Shown piece by piece: positions 32,076 to 39,720 of a stretch of 46,454 bases of DNA. Each line of letters starts with the position of its first letter. The stretch's first letter is position 1. Source of the stretch: Sulfuritalea sp. GTDB lineage: Bacteria; Pseudomonadota; Gammaproteobacteria; Burkholderiales; Rhodocyclaceae. The notes under the pieces are model-generated. The model had not been told where the DNA came from, did not search any database, and saw only the letters and a program-made list of their open reading frames with translations. The DNA lies in NCBI GenBank assembly GCA_030651305.1, contig JAUSCI010000011.1, forward strand, positions 1-46,454. Direction: 5' to 3'. Position numbers and translations under genes: made by a program.

Positions 32076-32975
32076 TTATTGCTTTTGTACGTCAATGTAG
32101 CTCTTCACGCCGGGATTGGGCTTGTCCAGACCGAACTGATAACCCAGCGAAACATAATGGAAGCGGGCATTGGTGTAATCCTCGTGAATCGCAAAGCCAA
32201 AGTTATACACCTTGTCGGCAGTAATGGCATGGTCGCCTTTGCCGCCGCCGGCCAAGCTGCGCTCGAAGGTCACGACCCACTTGTTGCCTTCCTTCTTGCC
32301 TTCGGTCTTGATCAGGGACTTGCCACCGTCCATGTGACGCGCTTCGGCGACATAGCCGTCAACTGGCGCCTTCTCACCGCTGCGGTACTGGATCAGGTCC
32401 ATGAATTTGCCGGAGGCCAGATCGGCGTTCTTGACGTGCTTGGTCGTCTTGTCGTCCTTGGCATTCTTCATGCTGCGCAGATCGGTGTGGCAGGTCGCCC
32501 AGCAGCCGTTGAGTTCGGAGCCTTCGACCGTGCCGCCACCGTCGAACATCATGGTCAGCTTGACTTCATTCTTGGCGTCGAGCTTTTTCGCGCCCCCCTG
32601 GGGTGGGGTCCACTCGAAACGAAAATAAACCTTGCTGCCATCATGCGCGGCCTGAAACATAACCGGAATTGAGCCGGCCTTGCCTGCAGGGGGCGTGGGC
32701 TCAAGCACGGTCTTGGAACTGCCGACCGGTTTGCCAGCCACGATCTTGCCGCCGATTTCGTGGGCGTCACCCTCGTGGCACTTGGCACAGCTACGCTTCT
32801 TGTCGACGATATCCGGTACCGCCGAGTGGTCGGGTTTGTTCATCACCCATTCGAGGGAGGCCTGACCCGGATAGAACAAGGTCATCTTGCGCTGGGGTAC
32901 CTTGCTCCAGTCCGGAGCCGCGGACGCGACGCCGGCGATTAGCGCACTGGCAAAAAACAACCCAATCTTCTTCAT
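32076..32975 (-). CDS. ethylbenzene-dehydrogenase-type haem-binding cytochrome
   Basis: This 299-residue periplasmic protein has a signal peptide (about 1-19, cut after ASA). One normal c-type haem site is CAKCH (63-67), and a second candidate has an extra residue, CWATCH (158-163, CX3CH). The beta-rich region around it (VYFRFEWTPP, VKLTMMFDGGG, VYNFGFAIHEDYTNARFHYVSLGYQFG) resembles the haem-binding domain shared by the gamma subunits of type II DMSO-reductase-family enzymes such as ethylbenzene, selenate and perchlorate reductases. No molybdoenzyme gene is nearby, so here it probably acts as an electron carrier between the NapC-like protein and FccAB. Function is inferred from context. Confidence 0.8.
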   Translation of the reverse strand: MKKIGLFFASALIAGVASAAPDWSKVPQRKMTLFYPGQASLEWVMNKPDHSAVPDIVDKKRSCAKCHEGDAHEIGGKIVAGKPVGSSKTVLEPTPPAGKAGSIPVMFQAAHDGSKVYFRFEWTPPQGGAKKLDAKNEVKLTMMFDGGGTVEGSELNGCWATCHTDLRSMKNAKDDKTTKHVKNADLASGKFMDLIQYRSGEKAPVDGYVAEARHMDGGKSLIKTEGKKEGNKWVVTFERSLAGGGKGDHAITADKVYNFGFAIHEDYTNARFHYVSLGYQFGLDKPNPGVKSYIDVQKQ

Positions 32976-33040
32976 CTCTCAATACCTCCCAAAAATCTGA
33001 AAATGTGCCGGCAGCAAGCTGGACGTATGTATTGTATGTA

Positions 33041-33679
33041 CTAACTGCTCTTCTTTGCCGCTGCAGCCGCTTCTTCCTGCTCCAGTAACTGGTGCACCGG
33101 TTTGTGGGCGATGCCCTTGTGGCAATCGATGCAGGTCTTGCCGTCCTCGATGGCGCCTTCGTGCTTGACCACTGAGCGGTCCTTCTGCTTTTCCGGGTCC
33201 ATGGTCTCAAACTGGTGGCAGTTGCGGCACTCCTTGGAGTCGGAGTCCTTCATTTTCTCCCAGACGCGCTGGGCCATTGCCAGGCGGTGGGCTTCGAATT
33301 TCTCGGGCGTGTCTACCGTGCCCCTGATGTGGCCAAGGACATCACGGGCGGCCATCAGCTTCATGGTCAGCTTGCGGGCATAGTCGAGCGGGTGCTTGCT
33401 GCCTGCAACGTGGCAGTCGGCACAGGAAACAGTGGTGCCACTGCGATTCTTGTAATGGACTGTCTTCTTCAGTTCTTCATAGGGAATGCTCATCTCGTGG
33501 CAGGAGAGGCAAAACTCGGTGCGGTTGGTCCATTCCATTCCGGTGTTGAGGCCGCCCCAGATGATGATGCCGCCCAGCACGCCGACCACGATCATGCGCA
33601 ACATCGAGCATTTCGGCGGGTTCATGAGACAACTGAAAAACCCGTCTGTGCATCCTGTTTTTGGGGCTTCGTCGGCCAT
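33041..33679 (-). CDS. NapC/NirT-family tetraheme quinol dehydrogenase
   Basis: This 212-residue membrane-anchored cytochrome exchanges electrons between the quinone pool and periplasmic partners. One transmembrane helix (about 27-45) is followed by four haem motifs: CLSCH (57-61, in the family form CxSCHxM), CADCH (86-90), CRNCH (151-155) and CIDCH (183-187). WGGLNTGMEWTNRTEFC and ECRNCHQF closely follow NapC/NirT. Before the helix there are three evenly spaced cysteines (C10, C17, C24), which I do not recall from NapC. It is first in the operon with the haem-binding protein, fccA and fccB. No nap or nir gene lies nearby. Confidence 0.92.
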   Translation of the reverse strand: MADEAPKTGCTDGFFSCLMNPPKCSMLRMIVVGVLGGIIIWGGLNTGMEWTNRTEFCLSCHEMSIPYEELKKTVHYKNRSGTTVSCADCHVAGSKHPLDYARKLTMKLMAARDVLGHIRGTVDTPEKFEAHRLAMAQRVWEKMKDSDSKECRNCHQFETMDPEKQKDRSVVKHEGAIEDGKTCIDCHKGIAHKPVHQLLEQEEAAAAAKKSS

Positions 33680-34046
33680 TGTTCAAATCCAAACGAGTCG
33701 TTGGCCGCGAGCGGCGCAACGTTTGATTTCGAGTCAATGGAAATGGCAAGGAATGCAGAGCGGCGACCCAAAGCGAAACACCGGCTCGCCAAGAACTGGC
33801 GCCTGCTCCTCCTTACCCATCTCCTCCACTGCAACGACTAATTTATCGTCACTATTATCTGTAGGGGATTATTGCAGGGCGGTCGGAGCCGGTAAACGAA
33901 TTTATTGTGATCTGCGGATCAAGTGCGTTTCTATCAGTGGCGGCTAATGCAGGCGTCGCCGCATGTCGAGTTGGCGGCGGTCGCGACCAAAAGCCTTGCC
34001 GCCGTAATGCCAGCACCGACTCTTGGACACGGTTCGTCGGCGATCT
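33680..34046. promoter_or_regulatory. intergenic region upstream of the cytochrome operon
   Basis: This 367-bp stretch follows aceB and precedes the NapC-like gene on the minus strand. It must hold the operon promoter. I see two small dyads, TTGA-N7-TCAA (33723-33737) and TGATC-TGCG-GATCA (33908-33921), but neither matches FNR or CRP spacing. No convincing gene or terminator is visible. Confidence 0.4.
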
Positions 34047-35639
34047 TTACTCCATCGCCTCGTACAGTGGCAGCGTGAGGAACTCGGGATAGTTGTCGGC
34101 GAGCGACATCTCTTCGAAGATCTTTGCGGCCCGGTCGTAGCTTTCGGTCTTCTCGCCCTGGGCGATGACGTTGGTCTTGACATTCGCCAGTTCTTCGGGA
34201 ATGAAGCCGCGCACCATGTCGGCCGTGACCTTGCGGCCGTCATCGAGCTTGCCCTTGGGGCTAACGACCCACTGCCACACCTGCGAGCGGCTGATCTCGG
34301 CCGTGGCGGCATCTTCCATCAGGTTGTGGATCGGCACGCAGCCGTTGCCGGCGAGCCAGGAACCGAGGTAGTGGATGCCGACGTTGATGTTGTTGCGCAC
34401 GCCGACTTCGGTGATCGGTTGTTCGGGCTGGAAGTCGAGCCAGTCCTTGGGGCCGAAGTTTTCGTCGCGCTGCTTTCCCCATTGGTTGGGGCGCTCGCCC
34501 AGAACCTTCTGGAATTCTTCCGCCGCAATCGCCACCAGACCGGGGTGGGCCACCCAGCCGCCATCGAAGCCGTCGTTGGCGTCGCGCGTCTTGTCGTGAC
34601 GGATGCCGGCCAGCGCCTTCTCGTTGGCCACCGGGTCGTTCTTGATCGGGATCAGCGCGCTCATGCCGCCGATGGCCGGCGCGCCGCGCTTGTGGCAGGC
34701 CTTGACCAGCGCCAGCGCATAACTGCGCATGAAGGGCACTTCCATGGTGATGGCGCCGCGATTGGCGAGGCAGAAATCCTTGTTGCGCTTGAATTTCTTG
34801 ATGCACGAGAAAATATAGTCCCAGCGTCCGGCGTTGAGGCCGGCACTGTGGTCGCGCAGTTCATAAAGAATTTCTTCGAGTTCGAAGGTGGCGAGGATGG
34901 TCTCGATCAGCACGGTGGCCTTGATGGTGCCTTGCGGCAGGCCGATGGCGTCTTGTGCCATGACGAAGACATCGTTCCACAGGCGCGCTTCGAGGTGACT
35001 TTCCATCTTCGGCAGATAGAAATAGGGGCCGGCGCCGCGGGCGATCTGCTCCTTTGCGTTGTGAAACAGGAACAGGGCAAAGTCGAAAACCCCGCCGGAG
35101 ACTCGCTGGCCGTCTATCAGCACATGCTTTTCGTCGAGATGCCAGCCTCGCGGTCGCACCTGAAGGGTGGCGATCTGGTCGCTGAGCTTGTATTCCTTAC
35201 CCGCTTCGTTCCTGAAGCTGAGTTCGCGGCGGATGGCTTGGTAGAGGTTGATCTGGCCCTGGATCAGGTTGTCCCACTTCGGGCTGTTGGAATCCTCGAA
35301 GTCGCTCATGTAGGAATCGGCGCCGGAGTTGTAGGCATTGATGATCATCTTGGCTTCAACCGGGCCGGTGATTTCGGTGCGGCGGCGCTCCAGCGCCTTG
35401 GGCAAGGGCGCGATCTTCCAGTCGCTGTCGCGGATGTGCTTTGTTTCGGGTAGGAAGTCGGGCATGTCGCCGGCGTCGATGCGGGCCTGGCGGGCGACGC
35501 GGGCCTTGAGCAGTTCCTGGCGGCGCGGTTCGAAGGCGCGGTGCAGTTTGGCCACCAGCGCCAGTGCTTGGGGCGTAAGAATCCGGGCATATTCCGCTGT
35601 GATTGGGGCGTTGACCTGAATTCCGGCGGGCAGGTTCAT
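34047..35639 (-). CDS. aceB: malate synthase A
   Basis: AceB condenses glyoxylate and acetyl-CoA to malate, the second step of the glyoxylate shunt. The ATG at 35639 (AAGGAG upstream) gives 530 residues, close to the 533 of E. coli AceB. Typical stretches are DFEDSNSPKWDNLIQGQINL (about 140-159), RPRGWHLDEKHV, GPYFYLPKMES and VLIETILATFELEEILYELRDH. A longer frame adds 12 unsupported residues. It is divergent from a LysR-type regulator, which is its likely controller. aceA lies about 2 kb away, separated by two other genes. Confidence 0.95.
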   Translation of the reverse strand: MNLPAGIQVNAPITAEYARILTPQALALVAKLHRAFEPRRQELLKARVARQARIDAGDMPDFLPETKHIRDSDWKIAPLPKALERRRTEITGPVEAKMIINAYNSGADSYMSDFEDSNSPKWDNLIQGQINLYQAIRRELSFRNEAGKEYKLSDQIATLQVRPRGWHLDEKHVLIDGQRVSGGVFDFALFLFHNAKEQIARGAGPYFYLPKMESHLEARLWNDVFVMAQDAIGLPQGTIKATVLIETILATFELEEILYELRDHSAGLNAGRWDYIFSCIKKFKRNKDFCLANRGAITMEVPFMRSYALALVKACHKRGAPAIGGMSALIPIKNDPVANEKALAGIRHDKTRDANDGFDGGWVAHPGLVAIAAEEFQKVLGERPNQWGKQRDENFGPKDWLDFQPEQPITEVGVRNNINVGIHYLGSWLAGNGCVPIHNLMEDAATAEISRSQVWQWVVSPKGKLDDGRKVTADMVRGFIPEELANVKTNVIAQGEKTESYDRAAKIFEEMSLADNYPEFLTLPLYEAME

Positions 35640-35675
35640 GGGGGACTCCTTGACGTAGGTTGTTGCGATGTCCAA

Positions 35676-35720
35676 ATTGTATTCTTGCTCAATTGGATGC
35701 AGAAGCTATGATTCGAGCAA
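35676..35720. promoter_or_regulatory. probable LysR operator and aceB promoter
   Basis: In the 105-bp space between divergent aceB and the LysR gene, TTGCTCAA (35685-35692) and TTCGAGCAA (35712-35720) form an imperfect dyad. On the minus strand TACAAT at 35681-35676 is a good -10 for aceB with a poor -35, as is common for LysR-activated promoters. Confidence 0.5.
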
Positions 35721-35744
35721 TTGATTGTTGACCAGAGGTATCGA

Positions 35745-36650
35745 ATGGCGCAGTTCAAACAGATTGCCGCGTTTGTTGGCGTCGCGACTCGCGGCAGTAT
35801 GGCGGCGACTGCCCGCGCCGAGGGTGTCACCCCGGCGATCATCGGTCGGCGCCTCGATGCACTGGAGGAGCGCCTTGGCGTCAAGCTGTTGCTGCGCACT
35901 ACGCGGCGGATTTCGCTCACCTTCGAGGGCGCGGCGTTTCTCGAGGATTGCCAGCGCATCCTGCGCGAACTGGCAGATGCCGAAGGCGCGGTGAGTCTGG
36001 GTGGGATTCGTCCCGGCGGACATTTGAAGGTGTCGGCGCCTGCGGGTTTCGGACGGCGTCATGTGGCACCGTTGCTGGCGCGATTCATCGAAGACAATCC
36101 GGCGGTAACGGGGCGGCTGGACTTGTCGGATCGCGTCGTGGACCTGGTTGACGAAAATGTTGACTGCGCAATCCGCATTGGCGAACTCGCGGATTCGAGC
36201 CTGATCAGCATCCGTCTGGGCGAAATGCAGCGCGTGGTTGTAGCCAGTCCAGGCTACATCGCCAAATTCGGCGTGCCGCCAGCGCCGACCTTTCTGGGCG
36301 ATCACAACTGCTTGTCGCTCGGTCAGCAACGCGGCTGGACCTTGCGCGTGGAGGGCGAGGTGCGCGTAGTCAAGGTCAGTGGCAGGTTTCAATGCAACGA
36401 TGGCGCCGTGCTGCACGACTGGGCGCTGGCCGGGAAAGGGCTGGCGTGGCGTTCACTGTGGGAAGTCGGAGCAGATATTGCGGCGGGACGGCTGGTGACG
36501 GTACTCGATGAATTTGCCGCGCCGCCGGTGGGCATTCACGCCGTGGTGCCGCAACGCCGGCATCTGCCGCTGCGAGTCAGGCTGTTCATCGATTTGCTGA
36601 AGGCGACGTGGCGCGATCCGGCCTACTGGGCGGCAGCGGCAGGCGCATGA
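35745..36650 (+). CDS. LysR-family transcriptional regulator
   Basis: This 301-residue regulator has an N-terminal winged helix-turn-helix (about 1-60; AATARAEGVTPAIIGRRLDALEERLGVKLL) and a C-terminal effector-binding domain (about 90-295), in the part of the family that includes CrgA- and DmlR-like proteins. The ATG at 35745 with AGAGG before it is preferred over a longer reading frame. The gene diverges from aceB, so it probably regulates malate synthase, perhaps in response to glyoxylate or acetate metabolism. The effector is not known. Its end overlaps the convergent hydrolase gene by 28 nt. Confidence 0.88.
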   Translation: MAQFKQIAAFVGVATRGSMAATARAEGVTPAIIGRRLDALEERLGVKLLLRTTRRISLTFEGAAFLEDCQRILRELADAEGAVSLGGIRPGGHLKVSAPAGFGRRHVAPLLARFIEDNPAVTGRLDLSDRVVDLVDENVDCAIRIGELADSSLISIRLGEMQRVVVASPGYIAKFGVPPAPTFLGDHNCLSLGQQRGWTLRVEGEVRVVKVSGRFQCNDGAVLHDWALAGKGLAWRSLWEVGADIAAGRLVTVLDEFAAPPVGIHAVVPQRRHLPLRVRLFIDLLKATWRDPAYWAAAAGA

Positions 36651-37489
36651 GCCGCCAAAGCGGTGGCGGGCAAAGCCTGCTGCAGAAAACCGTCCAGACG
36701 ACCGGCCCAGTCCTTTCTGCTGAAGACAAAACCGTTGTTGTGTCCGCCCTCGATTTCAAGAAACTGCTTCGGTGGGCGCGCGGCCTCGAACAGGCGCTTG
36801 CCGTGCCTGAATGGAATGACATCGTCGTTGCGACTGTGGATTACCATCACCGGGCAGTCAATTAGTGGCAGACGCACCAGGGTTTCATAGCGGATGCGGG
36901 CGAGCAGCCGCACGGGCAAGAATGGATACAGATCGGCGCCCATGTCCGGCACGGACGTGAAGGTCGAGGCCAGCACCAGCGCGCCGGGGCGATTTTCTGA
37001 TGCCAGTTGTGCGGCCACGCCGCCGCCCAGTGATTCACCGAAGAGGACGATTCGAGTGGCAGGAAATCCAAGTGTCTGCGTGGCATGGCGCCAGGCAGCC
37101 GCGGCGTCGAGAGAGGTGCCTTGTTCTGACGGCGTGCCGCTGCTCAGGCCATAACCGCGATAGTCAAACATGAGGGTGGCCAGATCCTGATCATGAAACA
37201 TGCGCAGATAGTCGAGCCGATGACCGATATTGCCGGCGTTGCCATGGAAAAAAACCACCAAGCCGCGTGCCTCGGATTTCGTGGCGGCCGGGACAAACCA
37301 GCCGTCGAGGGTTTCGCCGTCGGCGGTGACCAGTTTCAGTGGCGTGAACCTTAGGCCGATGTCCGTTGGGTTGGCGTGGAAGCCACGGTCAAGTTCGGGG
37401 AGGAACACCAGCGAAGACTGCCTGAAATAAATCAAGGCTGCGAGTCCAAAATAGACCAGCAGAGCTATCTGGAGTAATGACCAGAGCAT
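36623..37489 (-). CDS. alpha/beta hydrolase, BEM46/YfhR-like
   Basis: The 288-residue protein has an N-terminal membrane helix (about 1-22), then an alpha/beta hydrolase fold. VVFFHGNAGNIGHR carries the oxyanion-hole region, the nucleophile Ser is in LFGESLGGGVAAQ, the acid in SRNDDVIPF, and the His in EGGHNNGF. The overall pattern is that of the BEM46/YfhR family, serine hydrolases of unknown substrate. ATG 37489 is chosen since AAGG lies 7 nt before it; a start at 37522 adds 11 residues. It shares no clear link to its glyoxylate-shunt neighbours. Confidence 0.85.
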   Translation of the reverse strand: MLWSLLQIALLVYFGLAALIYFRQSSLVFLPELDRGFHANPTDIGLRFTPLKLVTADGETLDGWFVPAATKSEARGLVVFFHGNAGNIGHRLDYLRMFHDQDLATLMFDYRGYGLSSGTPSEQGTSLDAAAAWRHATQTLGFPATRIVLFGESLGGGVAAQLASENRPGALVLASTFTSVPDMGADLYPFLPVRLLARIRYETLVRLPLIDCPVMVIHSRNDDVIPFRHGKRLFEAARPPKQFLEIEGGHNNGFVFSRKDWAGRLDGFLQQALPATALAAHAPAAAAQ

Positions 37490-37572
37490 GGGCAAGCCTT
37501 TTCTGGAACGCCTTGCGGTCATGAGCGGGGTGCTGGATCGAAAGTGGAACGCGTCGCTCTACTTTAGCGCAG

Positions 37573-37606
37573 AAAAAAGGCCGCACCGGACTCCCGATGC
37601 GGCCTT
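37573..37606 (-). terminator. aceA terminator
   Basis: On the minus strand AAGGCCGCA and TGCGGCCTT pair around a GGGAGTCC-containing loop, followed by TTTTTT. It lies 27 nt after the aceA stop and is a good Rho-independent terminator. Confidence 0.93.
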
Positions 37607-37632
37607 CGTGTGAACCCTTGCCTGATGCGGCT

Positions 37633-38943
37633 TTACTGGAATTGCTCTTCTTCGGTCGAGCCGTGCAGCGCGGTGACTGATGACGCTCCACCCTGAATCA
37701 CGGTGGTGACGTCGTCGAAGTAGCCGACACCGACTTCCTGCTGGTGCGAAACGAAGCTGTAGCCCTTGTCGCGGGCCGCAAATTCGGGTTCCTGCACCAT
37801 CTCCACGTAGTGTTTCATGCCTTCGCCACGGGCGTAGGCGTGGGCGAACTGGAACGTCTGGAACCAGTTGATGTGGATGCCGGCCAGCGTGATGAACTGA
37901 TACTTGTAGCCCATCGCCGCGAGTTCTTCCTGGAACTTGGCGATGGTCCTGTCGTCAAGGTTCTTCTTCCAGTTGAACGACGGCGAGCAGTTGTAGGCCA
38001 GCAGTTTGCCGGGTGCCCTGGCCTGCACCGCCTGGGCGAACTCGCGGGCGAAGCCGATGTCGGGCTTGCCGGTCTCGCACCAGACCAGGTCGGCGTAGGG
38101 TGCGTAGGCGACGCCGCGGCTGATGGACTGTTCGAGGCCGTTCTTGACGCGGTAGAACCCTTCCGGCGTGCGCTCGCCGGTGCAGAACGGCTGGTCGTTG
38201 GCGTCGTGGTTGGAGGTCAGCAGATTGGCCGCCTCGGCGTCGGTACGGGCCAGAATGATAGTCGAAACGCCCATCGTGTCGGCGGCAAAACGGGCCGACA
38301 TCAGCTTCTCGACGGCTTCCTGGGTCGACACGAGGACCTTGCCGCCCATGTGCCCGCACTTCTTGACCGCAGCGAGTTGGTCTTCGAAATGCACTGCTCC
38401 GGCGCCTGCGGTGATCATGTTCTTCATCAGTTCGAAGGCGTTGAGCACGCCGCCAAAGCCGGCTTCTGCATCGGCCACGATAGGCAGGAAGTAGTCGATG
38501 TACTCCGGGTCGCCGGGATTGATGCCGCGCGACCATTGAATCTCGTCGGCGCGCTTGAAGGTGTTGTTGATGCGACGAACCATGGTCGGCACCGAGTCGT
38601 AGGCGTACAGCGACTGGTCGGGGTACATGGTCTCGGAGGTGTTGCCGTCGGCGGCGACCTGCCAGCCGGAGAGGTAAACGGCCTCAAGGCCGGCTTTCGC
38701 CTGCTGCATGGCCTGGCCGGCTGTGATTGCGCCGAAGGAATTTACGTAGCCCTTCTTGGACGCGCCGTTGACCAGAGCCCAGAGTTTTTCCGCACCGCGG
38801 CGGGCGAGTGTGTGCTCGATGGCGAAGGAACCACGCAGGCGCACGACGTCGTCGGCGCTGTATCCGCGCTTGATGCCTTTCCAACGGGGGTTTTCGGCCC
38901 AGTCCTTGGCCAGGGCGGCGGCTTGTGCTTTGCGATCAGTCAT
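37633..38943 (-). CDS. aceA: isocitrate lyase
   Basis: AceA splits isocitrate into glyoxylate and succinate, the entry to the glyoxylate shunt. The ATG at 38943 (AGAGG 7 nt before) gives 436 residues, typical for the short bacterial form. The catalytic motif [18 protein letters not shown] (about 192-209) contains the active-site cysteine. Other family parts are [29 protein letters not shown], read here in two pieces, and [16 protein letters not shown] good promoter with a palindromic operator lies upstream (see 39003-39048). Confidence 0.97.
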   Translation of the reverse strand: MTDRKAQAAALAKDWAENPRWKGIKRGYSADDVVRLRGSFAIEHTLARRGAEKLWALVNGASKKGYVNSFGAITAGQAMQQAKAGLEAVYLSGWQVAADGNTSETMYPDQSLYAYDSVPTMVRRINNTFKRADEIQWSRGINPGDPEYIDYFLPIVADAEAGFGGVLNAFELMKNMITAGAGAVHFEDQLAAVKKCGHMGGKVLVSTQEAVEKLMSARFAADTMGVSTIILARTDAEAANLLTSNHDANDQPFCTGERTPEGFYRVKNGLEQSISRGVAYAPYADLVWCETGKPDIGFAREFAQAVQARAPGKLLAYNCSPSFNWKKNLDDRTIAKFQEELAAMGYKYQFITLAGIHINWFQTFQFAHAYARGEGMKHYVEMVQEPEFAARDKGYSFVSHQQEVGVGYFDDVTTVIQGGASSVTALHGSTEEEQFQ

Positions 38944-39002
38944 GTTCAATCCTCTGTAGGGTCTTTGTCGAAGGGGATGCTCCCAGCAGGAGCAGTGACG
39001 AC

Positions 39003-39031
39003 ATTATAGTGAGGATTTTGCGGCGCAACAA
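39003..39031 (-). promoter_or_regulatory. aceA promoter
   Basis: On the minus strand TTGTTG (39031-39026), a 17-nt spacer and a perfect TATAAT (39008-39003) make a clear sigma-70 promoter. It would start the transcript near 38996, about 53 nt before the aceA ATG. Confidence 0.8.
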
Positions 39032-39032
39032 T

Positions 39033-39048
39033 AGTCTTATATAAGACT
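39033..39048. promoter_or_regulatory. palindromic operator next to the aceA -35 box
   Basis: AGTCTTATATAAGACT is a perfect 16-bp palindrome whose edge is one base from the -35 hexamer; its centre is about -44 relative to the predicted start. This position suits an activator touching RNA polymerase or a repressor. The binding protein is unknown. Confidence 0.75.
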
Positions 39049-39151
39049 TGAGATAATTATTTATTGATATTTAACAATAAGATAGAATCAAGATTCCGCA
39101 ATGCGGTAAGCTTTTCGCGATAAAAAATTGCTTTTAGCTTAAAGGATGCAT

Positions 39152-39165
39152 GTCTTATATAAGAG
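39152..39165. promoter_or_regulatory. second copy of the aceA palindrome core
   Basis: GTCTTATATAAGAG repeats 13 of the 14 core bases of the site at 39034-39047. Its 12-bp centre TCTTATATAAGA is a perfect palindrome. The two centres are 118 bp apart, and this copy lies 7 bp past the rraA stop codon. Confidence 0.65.
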
Positions 39166-39171
39166 CGCTGC

Positions 39172-39651
39172 TTAGTGCAAGGCATTGGCGCTGACAATTA
39201 CACCATCTTCGTCGGCATACAGCCATTCTCCGGGAACGAATGTGACGCCACCGAAACTCACCGGGATATCTGCCTCACCGACATTCCTCTTCACCGTTTT
39301 CATCGGATGGGTGTCGATTGCGTAAACGCCAATGTCCATCTCGCCGATGGCACGCGAGTCACGAATGCAGCCATAGACGATGATGCCCGCCCAGCCGTTC
39401 GCGACCCCCAGTGTGGCGAGTTGATCTCCGACTAATGCCCGGCGCAGGCTGCCACCGCCGTCTATGACCAGCACACGGCCTTCTCCAGGCGATTCGAGCG
39501 CTTGTCTGACCATCGAGTTATCTTCAAAAAGCTTAAGAGTGGCAATGCGGCCGAAAAAGGCGGCGCGGCCCCCAAAGCTGCTGAACATGGGCTCAACGAC
39601 GCGTACCTTGTCTTCATGGGTATCGCAAAGGTCGGTGGTGAGCAAGTTCAT
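39172..39651 (-). CDS. rraA: RraA-family protein (RNase E activity regulator A)
   Basis: The 159-residue protein has the RraA fold signature: TTDLCDTHEDKVRVVEP near the start, FGGRAAFFGRI, LVIDGGGSLRRALVGDQLA (about 61-79) and YGCIRD (about 93-98). In E. coli, RraA binds RNase E and slows mRNA decay. Related proteins are 4-hydroxy-4-methyl-2-oxoglutarate/oxaloacetate aldolases; GDQLA with YGCIRD keeps residues used by the aldolases, so that activity is possible. It lies 69 nt after clpA on the same strand. Confidence 0.88.
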   Translation of the reverse strand: MNLLTTDLCDTHEDKVRVVEPMFSSFGGRAAFFGRIATLKLFEDNSMVRQALESPGEGRVLVIDGGGSLRRALVGDQLATLGVANGWAGIIVYGCIRDSRAIGEMDIGVYAIDTHPMKTVKRNVGEADIPVSFGGVTFVPGEWLYADEDGVIVSANALH

Positions 39652-39720
39652 GGCATGCTGGATTCGTTCAACAATAACGCCAACGCCACCCGCGACACCT
39701 CGCCAGTCGCTTCGCCATGC

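Noticed and set aside
33723-33737. FNR-like site TTGA-N7-TCAA 44 nt before the NapC-like gene
   Set aside because: FNR/ANR sites need TTGAT-N4-ATCAA; here the spacing is one base too long, so it is only a weak dyad.
33908-33921. Palindrome TGATC-TGCG-GATCA as a CRP/FNR site
   Set aside because: Half-site order and spacing match neither regulator, and it is more than 200 bp from the next gene start.
34023-35453. Long open frame (476 codons) on the plus strand opposite aceB
   Set aside because: Antisense shadow of aceB with no domain or ribosome-binding site support.
37744-39009. Long open frame (421 codons) on the plus strand opposite aceA
   Set aside because: It is antisense to a certain gene and is a by-product of GC-rich codon use; no recognisable domain.
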